Below, piece by piece: positions 45,050-53,034 of a DNA stretch of 64,000 bases; the stretch's first letter is position 1; the number at the start of each line of letters is the position of its first letter. Where the stretch lies: contig NZ_SWJG01000011.1 of the NCBI RefSeq assembly GCF_005870035.1, positions 1 through 64,000 on the forward strand, given 5' to 3'. The notes beneath the pieces were generated by a model. The model had not been told where the DNA came from and ran no database searches. It saw nothing but the letters and a program-made list of their open reading frames with translations. This stretch comes from Spirosoma lacussanchae. Its GTDB lineage: Bacteria > Bacteroidota > Bacteroidia > Cytophagales > Spirosomataceae. The position numbers were made by a program, and so were the translations under genes.

Positions 45050-46522
45050 TTACCAGTCGCCACCCGTAGCCCGCAACAAGGCCACAATAAACTGCGCTTC
45101 CTGACTGCGAAGCTGAACCAGTTGCTGCTCGGCCCCCAGAATAGTGCGTTGTGCGTCCAGTACATCCAGGTAAGTCGTTAGTCCTTTCAGGTATAACTCG
45201 CGATTGTACTGCTCGGTTCGACGGGCCAGCGTAAGGGTCTGATTCTGAAGATCAATTTGTTCGCGAAGCAGGGTCAGATTATCCAGCGCTGTTTCGGCTT
45301 CGCGCTGGGCCAGCTGTAGCTGTTGCTGGTATACCTGCTGGCTGGTTTGCGCCTGTTGTCTCGAGAGCGAAACGAGCTCACGGTTGCGGTGGCCTTCATA
45401 GAGCGGTACCGATGCGTTTACCCCTACCAGGTAGGTAGCGCTCGACGGTACAAGCCAGGCACCGATTCGGCCAGACAACAGCCCTCCCGACCCCACCAGG
45501 TTGACCCGGGGCCGGGTAGTAGCCTGCTGTACCGCAATCTGCGCCCCGGCCAGCTGGATTTGCCGGTCGGCGCCCTGCAGATCGGGTCGGCGCTGCAACT
45601 GCTCTACCGATACACCCGTATACGGAAACTGCGGGCTGGCGGGAAGCGGGCCGGGGGCTACGGTGAAGGTGGCAGGGTCCTGAGCGCACAGCTGAGCCAG
45701 TCCATTTACTAGTTCGACCCGGGCGCGTTGCAGCCCTTTGAGCGTCACCTGCAGACTGGCATAATCCGTTTCGGCCCGCTGCACGTCGAGCTGATTGATC
45801 AACCCGACCCGAAACCGTTCGCGAATGATGGAGAGGGTTGTGTCCCGAAACTGGATATTGCGCCGGAATACGACCTGTTCGGCATCATTGCCCCGAATCA
45901 GCAGGTACGTACGGGCAATGTCCGAAGCCAGCGACAGCCGGAAAGCACGATAATCGGCATCGGACGCCTGCGCCTGTAAATCAGCCACCCGAACGCCCCC
46001 CCGAATCCGTCTGAACAGATCGAGTTCATACGTAGCATCAATGGGTAAGAGCTGGAACGTATTCAGCTGAAACCGAGGCAGGCTCTCGCTGGCCGTCGGA
46101 ATAGCGATGGGTCGGTGTTCCGACAGGCTTTGCGTGGTAATCAATGCCGAGCTGCGGATAGACGGCAGCAGAAACGACTGCGCCACCCGAACCCGAACGC
46201 GGGCTTCTTCAAGTCGGCTCAGTGCGGCCCGCAGGTTAGGACTGTTGGTTAGCCCCAGCTGAATCAGCGACTCAAGCGTTGGGTCAGCAAACCGGCCAAA
46301 CCCGTTGACAAACAACTCAGGTACCGCAGGCGCCGGAATAGGCGTCTGCGAAGCAGCTGTACCGGATGCCGAAGGCCCGGTACCCGGCGCCGATGGCTGA
46401 CTCTGGCCAGACCCGGGCTGCACGGTAACGGCCCCACCCGGTGCGCTCAGCGGTACGGTCTGCGCGCCGGCAACCAGCCCGCATGCCATCAGCCAGCTAC
46501 TGACAAGTATACGTTTTTTCAT
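45050..46522 (-). CDS. TolC/OprM-family outer-membrane efflux protein
   Basis: 490 residues with a signal peptide (ending VAGAQ) and a Pro/Ser/Gly-rich linker. Two similar coiled-coil halves follow (LESLIQLGLTNSPNLRAALSRLEEARVRVRVA and LQRRPDLQGADRQIQLAGAQIAVQQA), typical of the NodT/OprM group. It forms the outer-membrane duct for the RND pump encoded upstream. It overlaps the adaptor gene by 4 bases and is the last gene of the operon. Confidence 0.9.
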   Translation of the reverse strand: MKKRILVSSWLMACGLVAGAQTVPLSAPGGAVTVQPGSGQSQPSAPGTGPSASGTAASQTPIPAPAVPELFVNGFGRFADPTLESLIQLGLTNSPNLRAALSRLEEARVRVRVAQSFLLPSIRSSALITTQSLSEHRPIAIPTASESLPRFQLNTFQLLPIDATYELDLFRRIRGGVRVADLQAQASDADYRAFRLSLASDIARTYLLIRGNDAEQVVFRRNIQFRDTTLSIIRERFRVGLINQLDVQRAETDYASLQVTLKGLQRARVELVNGLAQLCAQDPATFTVAPGPLPASPQFPYTGVSVEQLQRRPDLQGADRQIQLAGAQIAVQQATTRPRVNLVGSGGLLSGRIGAWLVPSSATYLVGVNASVPLYEGHRNRELVSLSRQQAQTSQQVYQQQLQLAQREAETALDNLTLLREQIDLQNQTLTLARRTEQYNRELYLKGLTTYLDVLDAQRTILGAEQQLVQLRSQEAQFIVALLRATGGDW

Positions 46523-47619
46523 CGTTGTGCCACGGTTTTTTCGGCTAAAGGCTTACGGAGCCGAACACGCTGGCCATCGCGCAGCCGGTCGTTGGGATTC
46601 GTTACCACGCGCTCCTGACCGCTAAGACCATCGGTTACCTCTATCGTGGTGCCGTAGTCGCGTCCCAGCGTGATGGGCACGAATTTTACCCGCTGATCGG
46701 CCCCTACGATCACAACTCGGGGTCCCTGCGGGGTCATCTGGAGGGCATTGGCGGGTATCAGCACGGGCGCATTGGCCGCAATCAGGTCGAAATGAACCGA
46801 ACTGTAGAGGCCGGACGGAATTTCGTTCTTGGGGTTCGGAATCAGCACCTCGGTCAGCAGCGTGCGCGACTCGTTTCGTAGCGTTCCTGACGTCCGAACC
46901 ACTTTGCCGACCAGCCGCCGGTTCTTCAGCTCAGGCACGACCACCGTAGCGGGGGTACCCACTTTCATGTACTGGTAATACGTCTGGGGCACGTCGACGA
47001 ATACGCGCAGTGAACCCAGCTCCGACAGGGTGAACAGGGGCTGGCCCGAACCGGGCGATACCAGATTGCCGACCTCGGCATTACGGCTGGTGATTACCCC
47101 CGAAAATGGCGCGTGAATCTGTTGCAGGGCCTTGAGGGCCTGAAGCCGCCGAAGGTTCGCCTGCGCTACGGTCACCCCCGACTGGCGCGTATCGATGTCC
47201 TGTTTCGAGATGGCGCCGGGCAGCTGAACGCTCTTCAGGCGGTCCAGGTTGGCCTGAGCCAGCTGCTGATCGGCCTGAGCGCGGGCTATATCCTGCTCCA
47301 GCTCGGGCACGTCGATGGTAGCCAGCAGCTGACCCTGTTTCACCTGGGCGCCAATGTCGACGTACCAACGGCGTAGGAATCCCTGCGTACGGGCAAAGAG
47401 CGGGGTTTGGCGAAACGGCTGAATCTGGCCCGGCAACGTCAGTGAACTGGTATCCGAAGCCTGTTTTAGCGGCACCGCGTTGACTACAGGTTCCCGATTG
47501 CGTTCGGCGCTGGCCTCGGCCTTTAACTCCTGTGCGTTCCGGATGCGGGGCAGCACACCGAAAAACGCGAATACCGCAATCAGCAGCACAAGCGGAATAA
47601 GCACTTTAACTAGTTTCAT
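46519..47619 (-). CDS. RND efflux periplasmic adaptor (HlyD/AcrA family)
   Basis: 366 residues. One N-terminal membrane segment (about 5-25), a lipoyl half-motif (ARTQGFLRRWYVDIGAQVKQGQLLATID), a coiled-coil hairpin (about 105-165), the second lipoyl half (APFSGVITSRNAEVGNLVSPG) and a beta-barrel to the end. It joins the inner pump to the outer-membrane duct. It follows DUF952 and precedes the TolC-like gene on one strand. No lipobox cysteine is seen. Confidence 0.9.
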   Translation of the reverse strand: MKLVKVLIPLVLLIAVFAFFGVLPRIRNAQELKAEASAERNREPVVNAVPLKQASDTSSLTLPGQIQPFRQTPLFARTQGFLRRWYVDIGAQVKQGQLLATIDVPELEQDIARAQADQQLAQANLDRLKSVQLPGAISKQDIDTRQSGVTVAQANLRRLQALKALQQIHAPFSGVITSRNAEVGNLVSPGSGQPLFTLSELGSLRVFVDVPQTYYQYMKVGTPATVVVPELKNRRLVGKVVRTSGTLRNESRTLLTEVLIPNPKNEIPSGLYSSVHFDLIAANAPVLIPANALQMTPQGPRVVIVGADQRVKFVPITLGRDYGTTIEVTDGLSGQERVVTNPNDRLRDGQRVRLRKPLAEKTVAQR

Positions 47620-47672
47620 AGGTCAATAAATTAGGGAACAACGCGTCGAATCCGTATGATCGGGCTGGCCGT

Positions 47673-47984
47673 TCATGCGGCAACACTGTTGCTCTTTACT
47701 GAATCGATAGATACGATGGCCTCTTTATTGAGCGGGCCGTACAGATGCGGAAATAGTTCGTTGTTCGTAGCCGCTTCGTACTTCAGCTCGTGGGTCAGCC
47801 GGCTTTCGTCGACCTGCAGCAGCAACAGATCCGGTACGTTCTGGTAATAGCGTTCCAGCACGCCTGCTACCTGCTCCCGGGTCGACAGATGAATGAATCC
47901 TTCGGTCTGTAAACTAGCGGCTTCATAGACGGGCGCATCCTGTTGGCGCGTCCAGTCCATGGCCGTCACGACATGGTAAATCAT
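47673..47984 (-). CDS. DUF952 domain protein
   Basis: 103 residues: MIYHVVTAMDWTRQQD, YEAASLQTEGFIHLS, LLLLQVDESRL and LFPHLYGPLNKEAIVSI are the conserved blocks of DUF952. Its ATG overlaps the pump stop codon by one base (TGATG), so it is translated with the pump. The family has no firm function. Its place inside a drug-efflux operon is unusual. Confidence 0.85.
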   Translation of the reverse strand: MIYHVVTAMDWTRQQDAPVYEAASLQTEGFIHLSTREQVAGVLERYYQNVPDLLLLQVDESRLTHELKYEAATNNELFPHLYGPLNKEAIVSIDSVKSNSVAA

Positions 47985-50900
47985 CAGGCGTTTTGGGTTT
48001 TGTGATTTTTTTCGCGAGCGAGGTAGCTGAATACGACCGGCACGAACAACAGGGTGGTAAACGTAGCCAGCAGCAAACCGCCAATGACGGCCCGGCCCAG
48101 CGGTGCGTTCTGTTCGCCCCCCTCGCCCAGTCCCAGCGACATCGGCAGCATCCCGATGATCATGGCTATGGCCGTCATCAGAATGGGCCGTAGCCGGGTA
48201 CGGCCCGCTTCGAGCGCGGCTTCGTAGGCACTGCCTCCTACTTCGGGCAGGTGATCTTTAGCGAAGCTGACCAGCAGAATACTGTTGGCCGTTGCCACGC
48301 CTACGCTCATGATCGCGCCCATCAGCGACGGAATACTGAAGGTCGTACCGGTCAGGAACAACATCCAGACCATGCCACACAAGGCGCCCGGCAAAGCTGT
48401 AATGATGATAAACGGATACCGGAACGACTGGAAGTTAACAACCATCAGCAGGTACACCAGCAGGGCGGCAAAGACGATCCCTAAGCCGAGCCGGGTAAAG
48501 GCGCTTTCCATGCTTTCGACCTGGCCGCGTATAGAAATTACGTTACCGGGCTTCAGCTGTTCCCGGTATTCAGCGGCCAGTTTGTTAAGTTCTTTGGCCA
48601 CCGACCCCAGGTCTGTCCGCTCAACGGCCGCGTATACGTCGTAGGTAGGCTGGGTGTTGACGCGGTTAATGATAACGGGCGTAGTGGAGCGTTTCACGGT
48701 CGTGACGTTGCTCAGCAGCTGCGGACTGACCGACCCAGTGGCCTGGCCCGGCACAATGGGCGTTCGGAGCAGTTTCTCATACGAGTCCAGTTTATAGGGG
48801 GGCGTCTGTACAGCAATAATGTACGGAAACCCCGTAACCGGGTCGGACCAGAAGTTAGGCCGCGTCTGGCCGGAGCCGCTCAGCGAAATATTCATATTCG
48901 TGGCCACGCGCTGCTCGGTCAGGCCGAACTGGGCCGCCCGCTCCCGGTCAATATCCAGAAACAGTTCGGGCGCGTCCAGCACCTGATGCAGGTGTACGTC
49001 TACGGCCCCCGGCACCTGCGCAATCCGATCGCGGAGGTCGCGGGCTACGCGCAGGTTGTTGACCCGGTCGAAGCCCGACACCTGCACATCGATGGCCGAG
49101 GTGAGCCCGAAGTTCAGAATCTGGCTCACGATATCGGCGGGCAGGAAGAAATACGTCACCTCGGGCATCTCGTCGCGCAGCCGGTTTCGCAGTTCCCGCA
49201 CGTACTCGTCGGTCGGGCGCGAGCGGTCGTCGGTTAACGAGATAAGCAGTTCGGCATCGGCTGCGCCGAGCGAGGAGTTGTCGGTAAAGATAAAATTGTA
49301 CCGCTCGGAGGTCAGGCCGATGTTGCTGATGATCGAGCCCACTTCGTCGTCCGGAATAATGTCGCGAACGATATCGGCGGTCTGGGCCGCCACCTGTTCG
49401 GTTGCTTCGAGTCGCGTACCGGCCGGCGCCCGCATGTGCAGCTTGATCTGCCCAGCATCGACACGCGGGAAGAAGTCACGCCCAACAAACGGCACCATGA
49501 CAGCGGTGAACGCTACCACGCCCAGAAACACGACGAAAACGGATCGGCGGCTGTTCAGCGCCCATACCAGCGCCCGCATGTACCGGGCCTGAAACCGGTC
49601 GAATCCCCGGTTAAACCGTGCGTAGAGCGAGTTAGGGCGGGGCTCATGACCGGCACCGTGACCTTCGCTCCGCAGCATCAGATCGGCCAGCATGGGAACG
49701 AGCGTTCTCGACAGCACGTACGAAGCCAGCATGGCAAAGACGACGGCTTCGGCCAGTGGTCCGAACAGAAACCGCGCCGGCCCCTCCAGAAACAGCACCG
49801 ACGTAAACACGATACAGATCGTCAGCGTCGAGACCAGGGTAGGCGTCGCAATTTGCTGAGCCCCCTCCAGAATAGCCTGGCGAAGCGGCATACCCAGCTC
49901 TTCGTTGCGGTGAATATTTTCGATGGTGACCGTGGCGTCGTCGACCAGAATACCGATGGCCAGCGCCAGCCCGCCCAGGGTCTGAATATTGAGCGTTTCG
50001 CCCAGCAGATACAGCGCTATCAGCGACGACAGAATCGAAAGCGGAATAGAGATAGCCACAATCAGCGTACTGCGCCAGCTACCCAAAAACAGCAGAATCA
50101 TGGCGGCTGTCAGCAGCGCGGCTATGATGCCTTCTACAACTACCCCGTGAATAGACGCCCGCACAAACACCGACTGATCGAACAGCTCCTGGATTCGCAG
50201 GCCCGAGGGAGCAGCCGCCCGCACCGTGGGCAGAATCTGGTTCCGGATGCGGTCAACAATCTGTGTGGTCGATGCATTACCGGTTTTCACCAGGCTCATC
50301 AGCACCCCTTTGCTGCCGTCCTGTTTCACGATGTTGGCCTGTACCGCCGATCCGTCGTGTACGTTGGCTACGTCGCGCATGTGTACGGTGGTGCCGCCTA
50401 CTACCTTGATCGGTACGTCGTTGAGCGTGGCAACAGCGTCGGGTTTGGAGTTGAGTCGGATGTTGTATTCGCGGTCGGCCACCCGCAGCGCTCCACTGGG
50501 CAGGGTCAGGTTCTGAACGCTGACCGCGTTGAGTACTTCCTCGGGCGTTACGTTGTAGGCGATCATGCGCTCCGGCTCCAGATCGACCATGATCTGCCGG
50601 GTTTTGCCGCCAAACGCCTGCGACAGCCGGGCGCCCTGTACCGTGGCGATCTGCGGCCGAACGCGCGTCTGGGCATAGTCGGTGATCTGCGGCTCGGTCA
50701 GGCTATCCGACGACAGGCCCAGCTGCAGCACCGGCGCATCGGTAGCGTTGTACCGAACAATTAGCGGAGGCTGCGTACCGGGCGGCATCCGGGTCAGAAT
50801 CGTCTGCGAAATGGCCGTCACCTGCGCAATGGCTTCCTCGATCCTGACGGTGGGCTGAAAGTACAGCTTGATGGCCGCCGTGCCGTTGTACGTCTGCGAT

Positions 50901-51145
50901 TCAACCCGCTGAATATCGCTGACGTTGTTGATGATGGAGGTTTCGGAGAAGTTGGTCACCATCTTCTCCATTTCGTTCGTAGACAGACCGTTGTAGCCCC
51001 AGAGGACCGATACAACGGGTATATTTATACGCGGGAAGATGTCTGTAGGCATCTGCACGATCGACAGACCGCCCATGATCAAAATCAACAACGCCATGAC
51101 GGCGATGGTATATTTTTTTTCTAACGCTAAGCGGACAATCCACAT
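47984..51145 (-). CDS. RND-family efflux pump inner-membrane permease
   Basis: 1053 residues of the AcrB/MdtB/CusA superfamily. Twelve transmembrane helices: one near residue 12-30, a block at about 335-535, one near 545, and a block at about 860-1040. Two large periplasmic loops carry the porter domains. GILVDDATVTIENIHR in TM4 holds the acidic pair of the proton relay. It drives solute export with the adaptor and TolC-like proteins downstream. The GRDFFPRVDAGQIKLH segment fits the hydrophobic-drug (HAE1-like) group more than metal pumps. Substrate unknown. Confidence 0.92.
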   Translation of the reverse strand: MWIVRLALEKKYTIAVMALLILIMGGLSIVQMPTDIFPRINIPVVSVLWGYNGLSTNEMEKMVTNFSETSIINNVSDIQRVESQTYNGTAAIKLYFQPTVRIEEAIAQVTAISQTILTRMPPGTQPPLIVRYNATDAPVLQLGLSSDSLTEPQITDYAQTRVRPQIATVQGARLSQAFGGKTRQIMVDLEPERMIAYNVTPEEVLNAVSVQNLTLPSGALRVADREYNIRLNSKPDAVATLNDVPIKVVGGTTVHMRDVANVHDGSAVQANIVKQDGSKGVLMSLVKTGNASTTQIVDRIRNQILPTVRAAAPSGLRIQELFDQSVFVRASIHGVVVEGIIAALLTAAMILLFLGSWRSTLIVAISIPLSILSSLIALYLLGETLNIQTLGGLALAIGILVDDATVTIENIHRNEELGMPLRQAILEGAQQIATPTLVSTLTICIVFTSVLFLEGPARFLFGPLAEAVVFAMLASYVLSRTLVPMLADLMLRSEGHGAGHEPRPNSLYARFNRGFDRFQARYMRALVWALNSRRSVFVVFLGVVAFTAVMVPFVGRDFFPRVDAGQIKLHMRAPAGTRLEATEQVAAQTADIVRDIIPDDEVGSIISNIGLTSERYNFIFTDNSSLGAADAELLISLTDDRSRPTDEYVRELRNRLRDEMPEVTYFFLPADIVSQILNFGLTSAIDVQVSGFDRVNNLRVARDLRDRIAQVPGAVDVHLHQVLDAPELFLDIDRERAAQFGLTEQRVATNMNISLSGSGQTRPNFWSDPVTGFPYIIAVQTPPYKLDSYEKLLRTPIVPGQATGSVSPQLLSNVTTVKRSTTPVIINRVNTQPTYDVYAAVERTDLGSVAKELNKLAAEYREQLKPGNVISIRGQVESMESAFTRLGLGIVFAALLVYLLMVVNFQSFRYPFIIITALPGALCGMVWMLFLTGTTFSIPSLMGAIMSVGVATANSILLVSFAKDHLPEVGGSAYEAALEAGRTRLRPILMTAIAMIIGMLPMSLGLGEGGEQNAPLGRAVIGGLLLATFTTLLFVPVVFSYLAREKNHKTQNA

Positions 51146-51188
51146 GGCAAGGCAGGCAATACGAACAGTACAAGAAATAAAGGCGGTT

Positions 51189-51218
51189 AATTCTACTCAA
51201 AGGACCCTGAGTAGAATT
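51189..51218. promoter_or_regulatory. Inverted repeat upstream of the RND efflux operon
   Basis: AATTCTACTCA (51189-51199) and its perfect complement (51208-51218) flank 8 bases, about 45 bases before the pump start codon. Size and place fit a repressor operator. No regulator gene is next to the operon in the window. Confidence 0.5.
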
Positions 51219-51385
51219 GAACAGTTTTTAGAATAACAAAATGAAGAAGCTATTCTAGTAGGCTGAGAAGGGGCAAGTTAGCACCAATATACCCTAAAAG
51301 TCAATCACTTATAATTGCACAATCAGAAGAATTAATTGCGATAGACCACTATTGCCTGCGAATAGCGGAAACCAGCCGGGAACCG

Positions 51386-51393
51386 TACCTTTG
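51386..51393 (+). promoter_or_regulatory. Candidate -7 box of the cyclophilin gene
   Basis: TACCTTTG matches TAnnTTTG, 27 bases before the ATG at 51420. No TTG at the expected distance is seen. Confidence 0.5.
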
Positions 51394-51419
51394 TGATCCG
51401 AACAAAACCAATTTCGATC

Positions 51420-51857
51420 ATGCCGAAGGCACAGATGAATACCGACAAGGGCACGATGACTATCGAGTTTTTCGAGAAAGACGCGCCTAAAACAGTCGAG
51501 AACTTTATTACCCTGGCCAAAAAGGGTTTTTACGATGGCGTTATGTTTCACCGGGTTATCCCCAACTTCATGATTCAGGGGGGCGACCCGACCGGTACCG
51601 GCGCGGGCGGCCCTGGCTACTCTATCGATTGCGAACTGACCGGCGACAACCAATACCACGACCGGGGTGTGCTGAGTATGGCCCACCGGGGTCGGAATAC
51701 GGGCGGCTCGCAGTTCTTTATCTGCCACAACCGCCAGAACACGCAACACCTCGACCGGAACCATACGGTATTCGGTAAGGTTGTCGATGGCCTGGACGTA
51801 ATCGACCAGATCCGCCAGGGCGATAAAATCAACAGCATCACGGTAACGGAAGAGTAA
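51420..51857 (+). CDS. Peptidyl-prolyl cis-trans isomerase (cyclophilin type)
   Basis: 145 residues, no signal peptide, so cytoplasmic. Core motifs: FHRVIPNFMIQGGDPTGTG (catalytic Arg, Gln and Phe region), SMAHRGRNTGGSQFFI and LDRNHTVFGKVVDGLDVI. It catalyses proline isomerisation in folding proteins. The ATG at 51420 (MPKAQMNTDKG) is chosen; a GTG at 51393 overlaps the promoter -7 box. A very strong terminator follows. Confidence 0.92.
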   Translation: MPKAQMNTDKGTMTIEFFEKDAPKTVENFITLAKKGFYDGVMFHRVIPNFMIQGGDPTGTGAGGPGYSIDCELTGDNQYHDRGVLSMAHRGRNTGGSQFFICHNRQNTQHLDRNHTVFGKVVDGLDVIDQIRQGDKINSITVTEE

Positions 51858-51882
51858 GCGCTCACCCCTGCTGGTGCTACCC

Positions 51883-51941
51883 AAACCGGTCTTGATTCGG
51901 CGTATTATCAATAATACGCCGAATCAAGACCGGTTTTTTTT
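51883..51941 (+). terminator. 26-bp-stem terminator after the cyclophilin gene
   Basis: Perfect arms 51883-51908 and 51911-51936 meet with a 2-base centre and end in a run of T. It is unusually long for an intrinsic terminator and can fold on both strands. Confidence 0.85.
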
Positions 51942-51984
51942 AGCGGTCCTTACGGTCGGCGCTACACCGTGGTCCGTGTTCCCA

Positions 51985-52011
51985 CCGGGACGCGTAGTCC
52001 GGGACGCGTAG
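51985..52011. repeat. Tandem 13-bp repeat inside an intergenic hairpin
   Basis: CCGGGACGCGTAG occurs twice (51985-51997 and 51999-52011), one base apart. GTGGTCCG (51969-51976) and CGGACCAC (52013-52020) enclose them as a stem. Confidence 0.5.
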
Positions 52012-52050
52012 CCGGACCACCTGTCTGGAGGATCGGTTGCTGACGCGCAG

Positions 52051-52088
52051 GAGACGCAAGGGCCGGGGCGCCGGTGCGATTGCGTCTC
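52051..52088. repeat. Palindromic intergenic repeat (GAGACGCAA type)
   Basis: GAGACGCAA (52051-52059) and TTGCGTCTC (52080-52088) pair around a GC-rich loop, just beyond the TspO-like gene's 3' end. It may terminate that minus-strand gene, though no T run follows, or be a dispersed short palindromic repeat. Confidence 0.5.
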
Positions 52089-52132
52089 TACATAGCTGAT
52101 AACACCCCAATTTACACGAATGGCCACCTGCG

Positions 52133-52942
52133 TTAGCTGTAGGCGGGGGTTTTGCGGGAGGTGAATCCGAGGATGGCCAGCCCGACGGCTACGCCTATAC
52201 CAAGGCCGCTAATTAATCTGAGCTGGCTGTAGCCGTCCTGCTCGGCGTTGATAGCAGCATAGGCCCAGGCAAAGACCAGTATGTAGGCGATGCTCCGAAA
52301 TCGGTTGAAGACGATAGCGCCGACGACCAGACCCACAATCAGTATGGCAATGGCCCAGGTTTCTTCGCTCAGGCCCATCAGACTGAAATCCGTTGCTTTC
52401 AGAAATACCGCTACGTTAAGAATTGTCGCTACGGTTAGCCAGCCGAAATAAATAGAGAAGGGAATGCGGGCCAGCCAGGTTTCGGTAGCGGTGGCCGCTG
52501 ATTCGGGCAGGGTTGCGTCCGGATCGGCCGATACAACCGGTACGTGCCGACGGGCCAGCAGCCGGTGCTCGATCAGGGTGGCCGTGCCGAGCATAACCAG
52601 AATGACAAACAAAGCCACGCCGATCAGTTCGTTGTTGAACAGCGGACTCCAGATCGCATTACAAAGCGTGTTGATGACAACCAGCCAGCCTATCGCCCGA
52701 AAACGCGGGTTGGTTCGCTGCGACGGAAGCGCCTGATAGACCGCAAAGGCCAGCAGCCCCAGAAAGATCAGCCCCCAGATCGAAAACGCGTACCCAGCCG
52801 GGGTGATTAGCGTATGATATTTGTCGGAAATCTCGCCGTTAGTCATCCCGCCAAACGCGCGGGTGTTTGAGAGGTAGTTCATCACGATCATTGTAATGAC
52901 ACTGAACACGACGAGAAACTGGCGCACCTTATCGTTTTGCAT
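52133..52942 (-). CDS. TspO/MBR-related membrane protein
   Basis: 269 residues with about eight hydrophobic segments. LITPAGYAFSIWGLIFLGLLAFAVYQ and NAIWSPLFNNELIGVALFVI resemble the PAGYxFxIWxxIYxxL and WxPLFF blocks of TspO (tryptophan-rich sensory) proteins, but this is longer than the five-helix norm, as in many Bacteroidota members. Role unknown; relatives bind tetrapyrroles or steroids. The ATG at 52942 is preferred (MQNDKVRQFL). A perfect 17-bp hairpin ends 1 base before that ATG. Confidence 0.72.
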   Translation of the reverse strand: MQNDKVRQFLVVFSVITMIVMNYLSNTRAFGGMTNGEISDKYHTLITPAGYAFSIWGLIFLGLLAFAVYQALPSQRTNPRFRAIGWLVVINTLCNAIWSPLFNNELIGVALFVILVMLGTATLIEHRLLARRHVPVVSADPDATLPESAATATETWLARIPFSIYFGWLTVATILNVAVFLKATDFSLMGLSEETWAIAILIVGLVVGAIVFNRFRSIAYILVFAWAYAAINAEQDGYSQLRLISGLGIGVAVGLAILGFTSRKTPAYS

Positions 52943-52943
52943 A

Positions 52944-52991
52944 AACGTGAACGGGGTTGGATGTCTCTCAACAACCAACCCCGTTCACGTT
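52944..52991 (-). terminator. 17-bp perfect hairpin between the PorE-like and TspO-like genes
   Basis: Arms 52944-52960 and 52975-52991 pair perfectly around 14 bases. On the minus strand the stem is followed by TTT then ATG. It is 43 bases after the PorE-like stop and covers the region where a ribosome would bind the next gene. Confidence 0.6.
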
Positions 52992-53034
52992 GTGTTTCAA
53001 ACCAGTACCGAACCCAACACTGGCGCCGTAAAAC

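Noticed and set aside
49436..50764. 442-codon plus-strand frame
   Set aside because: Antisense to the RND permease gene; composition is that of a shadow frame.
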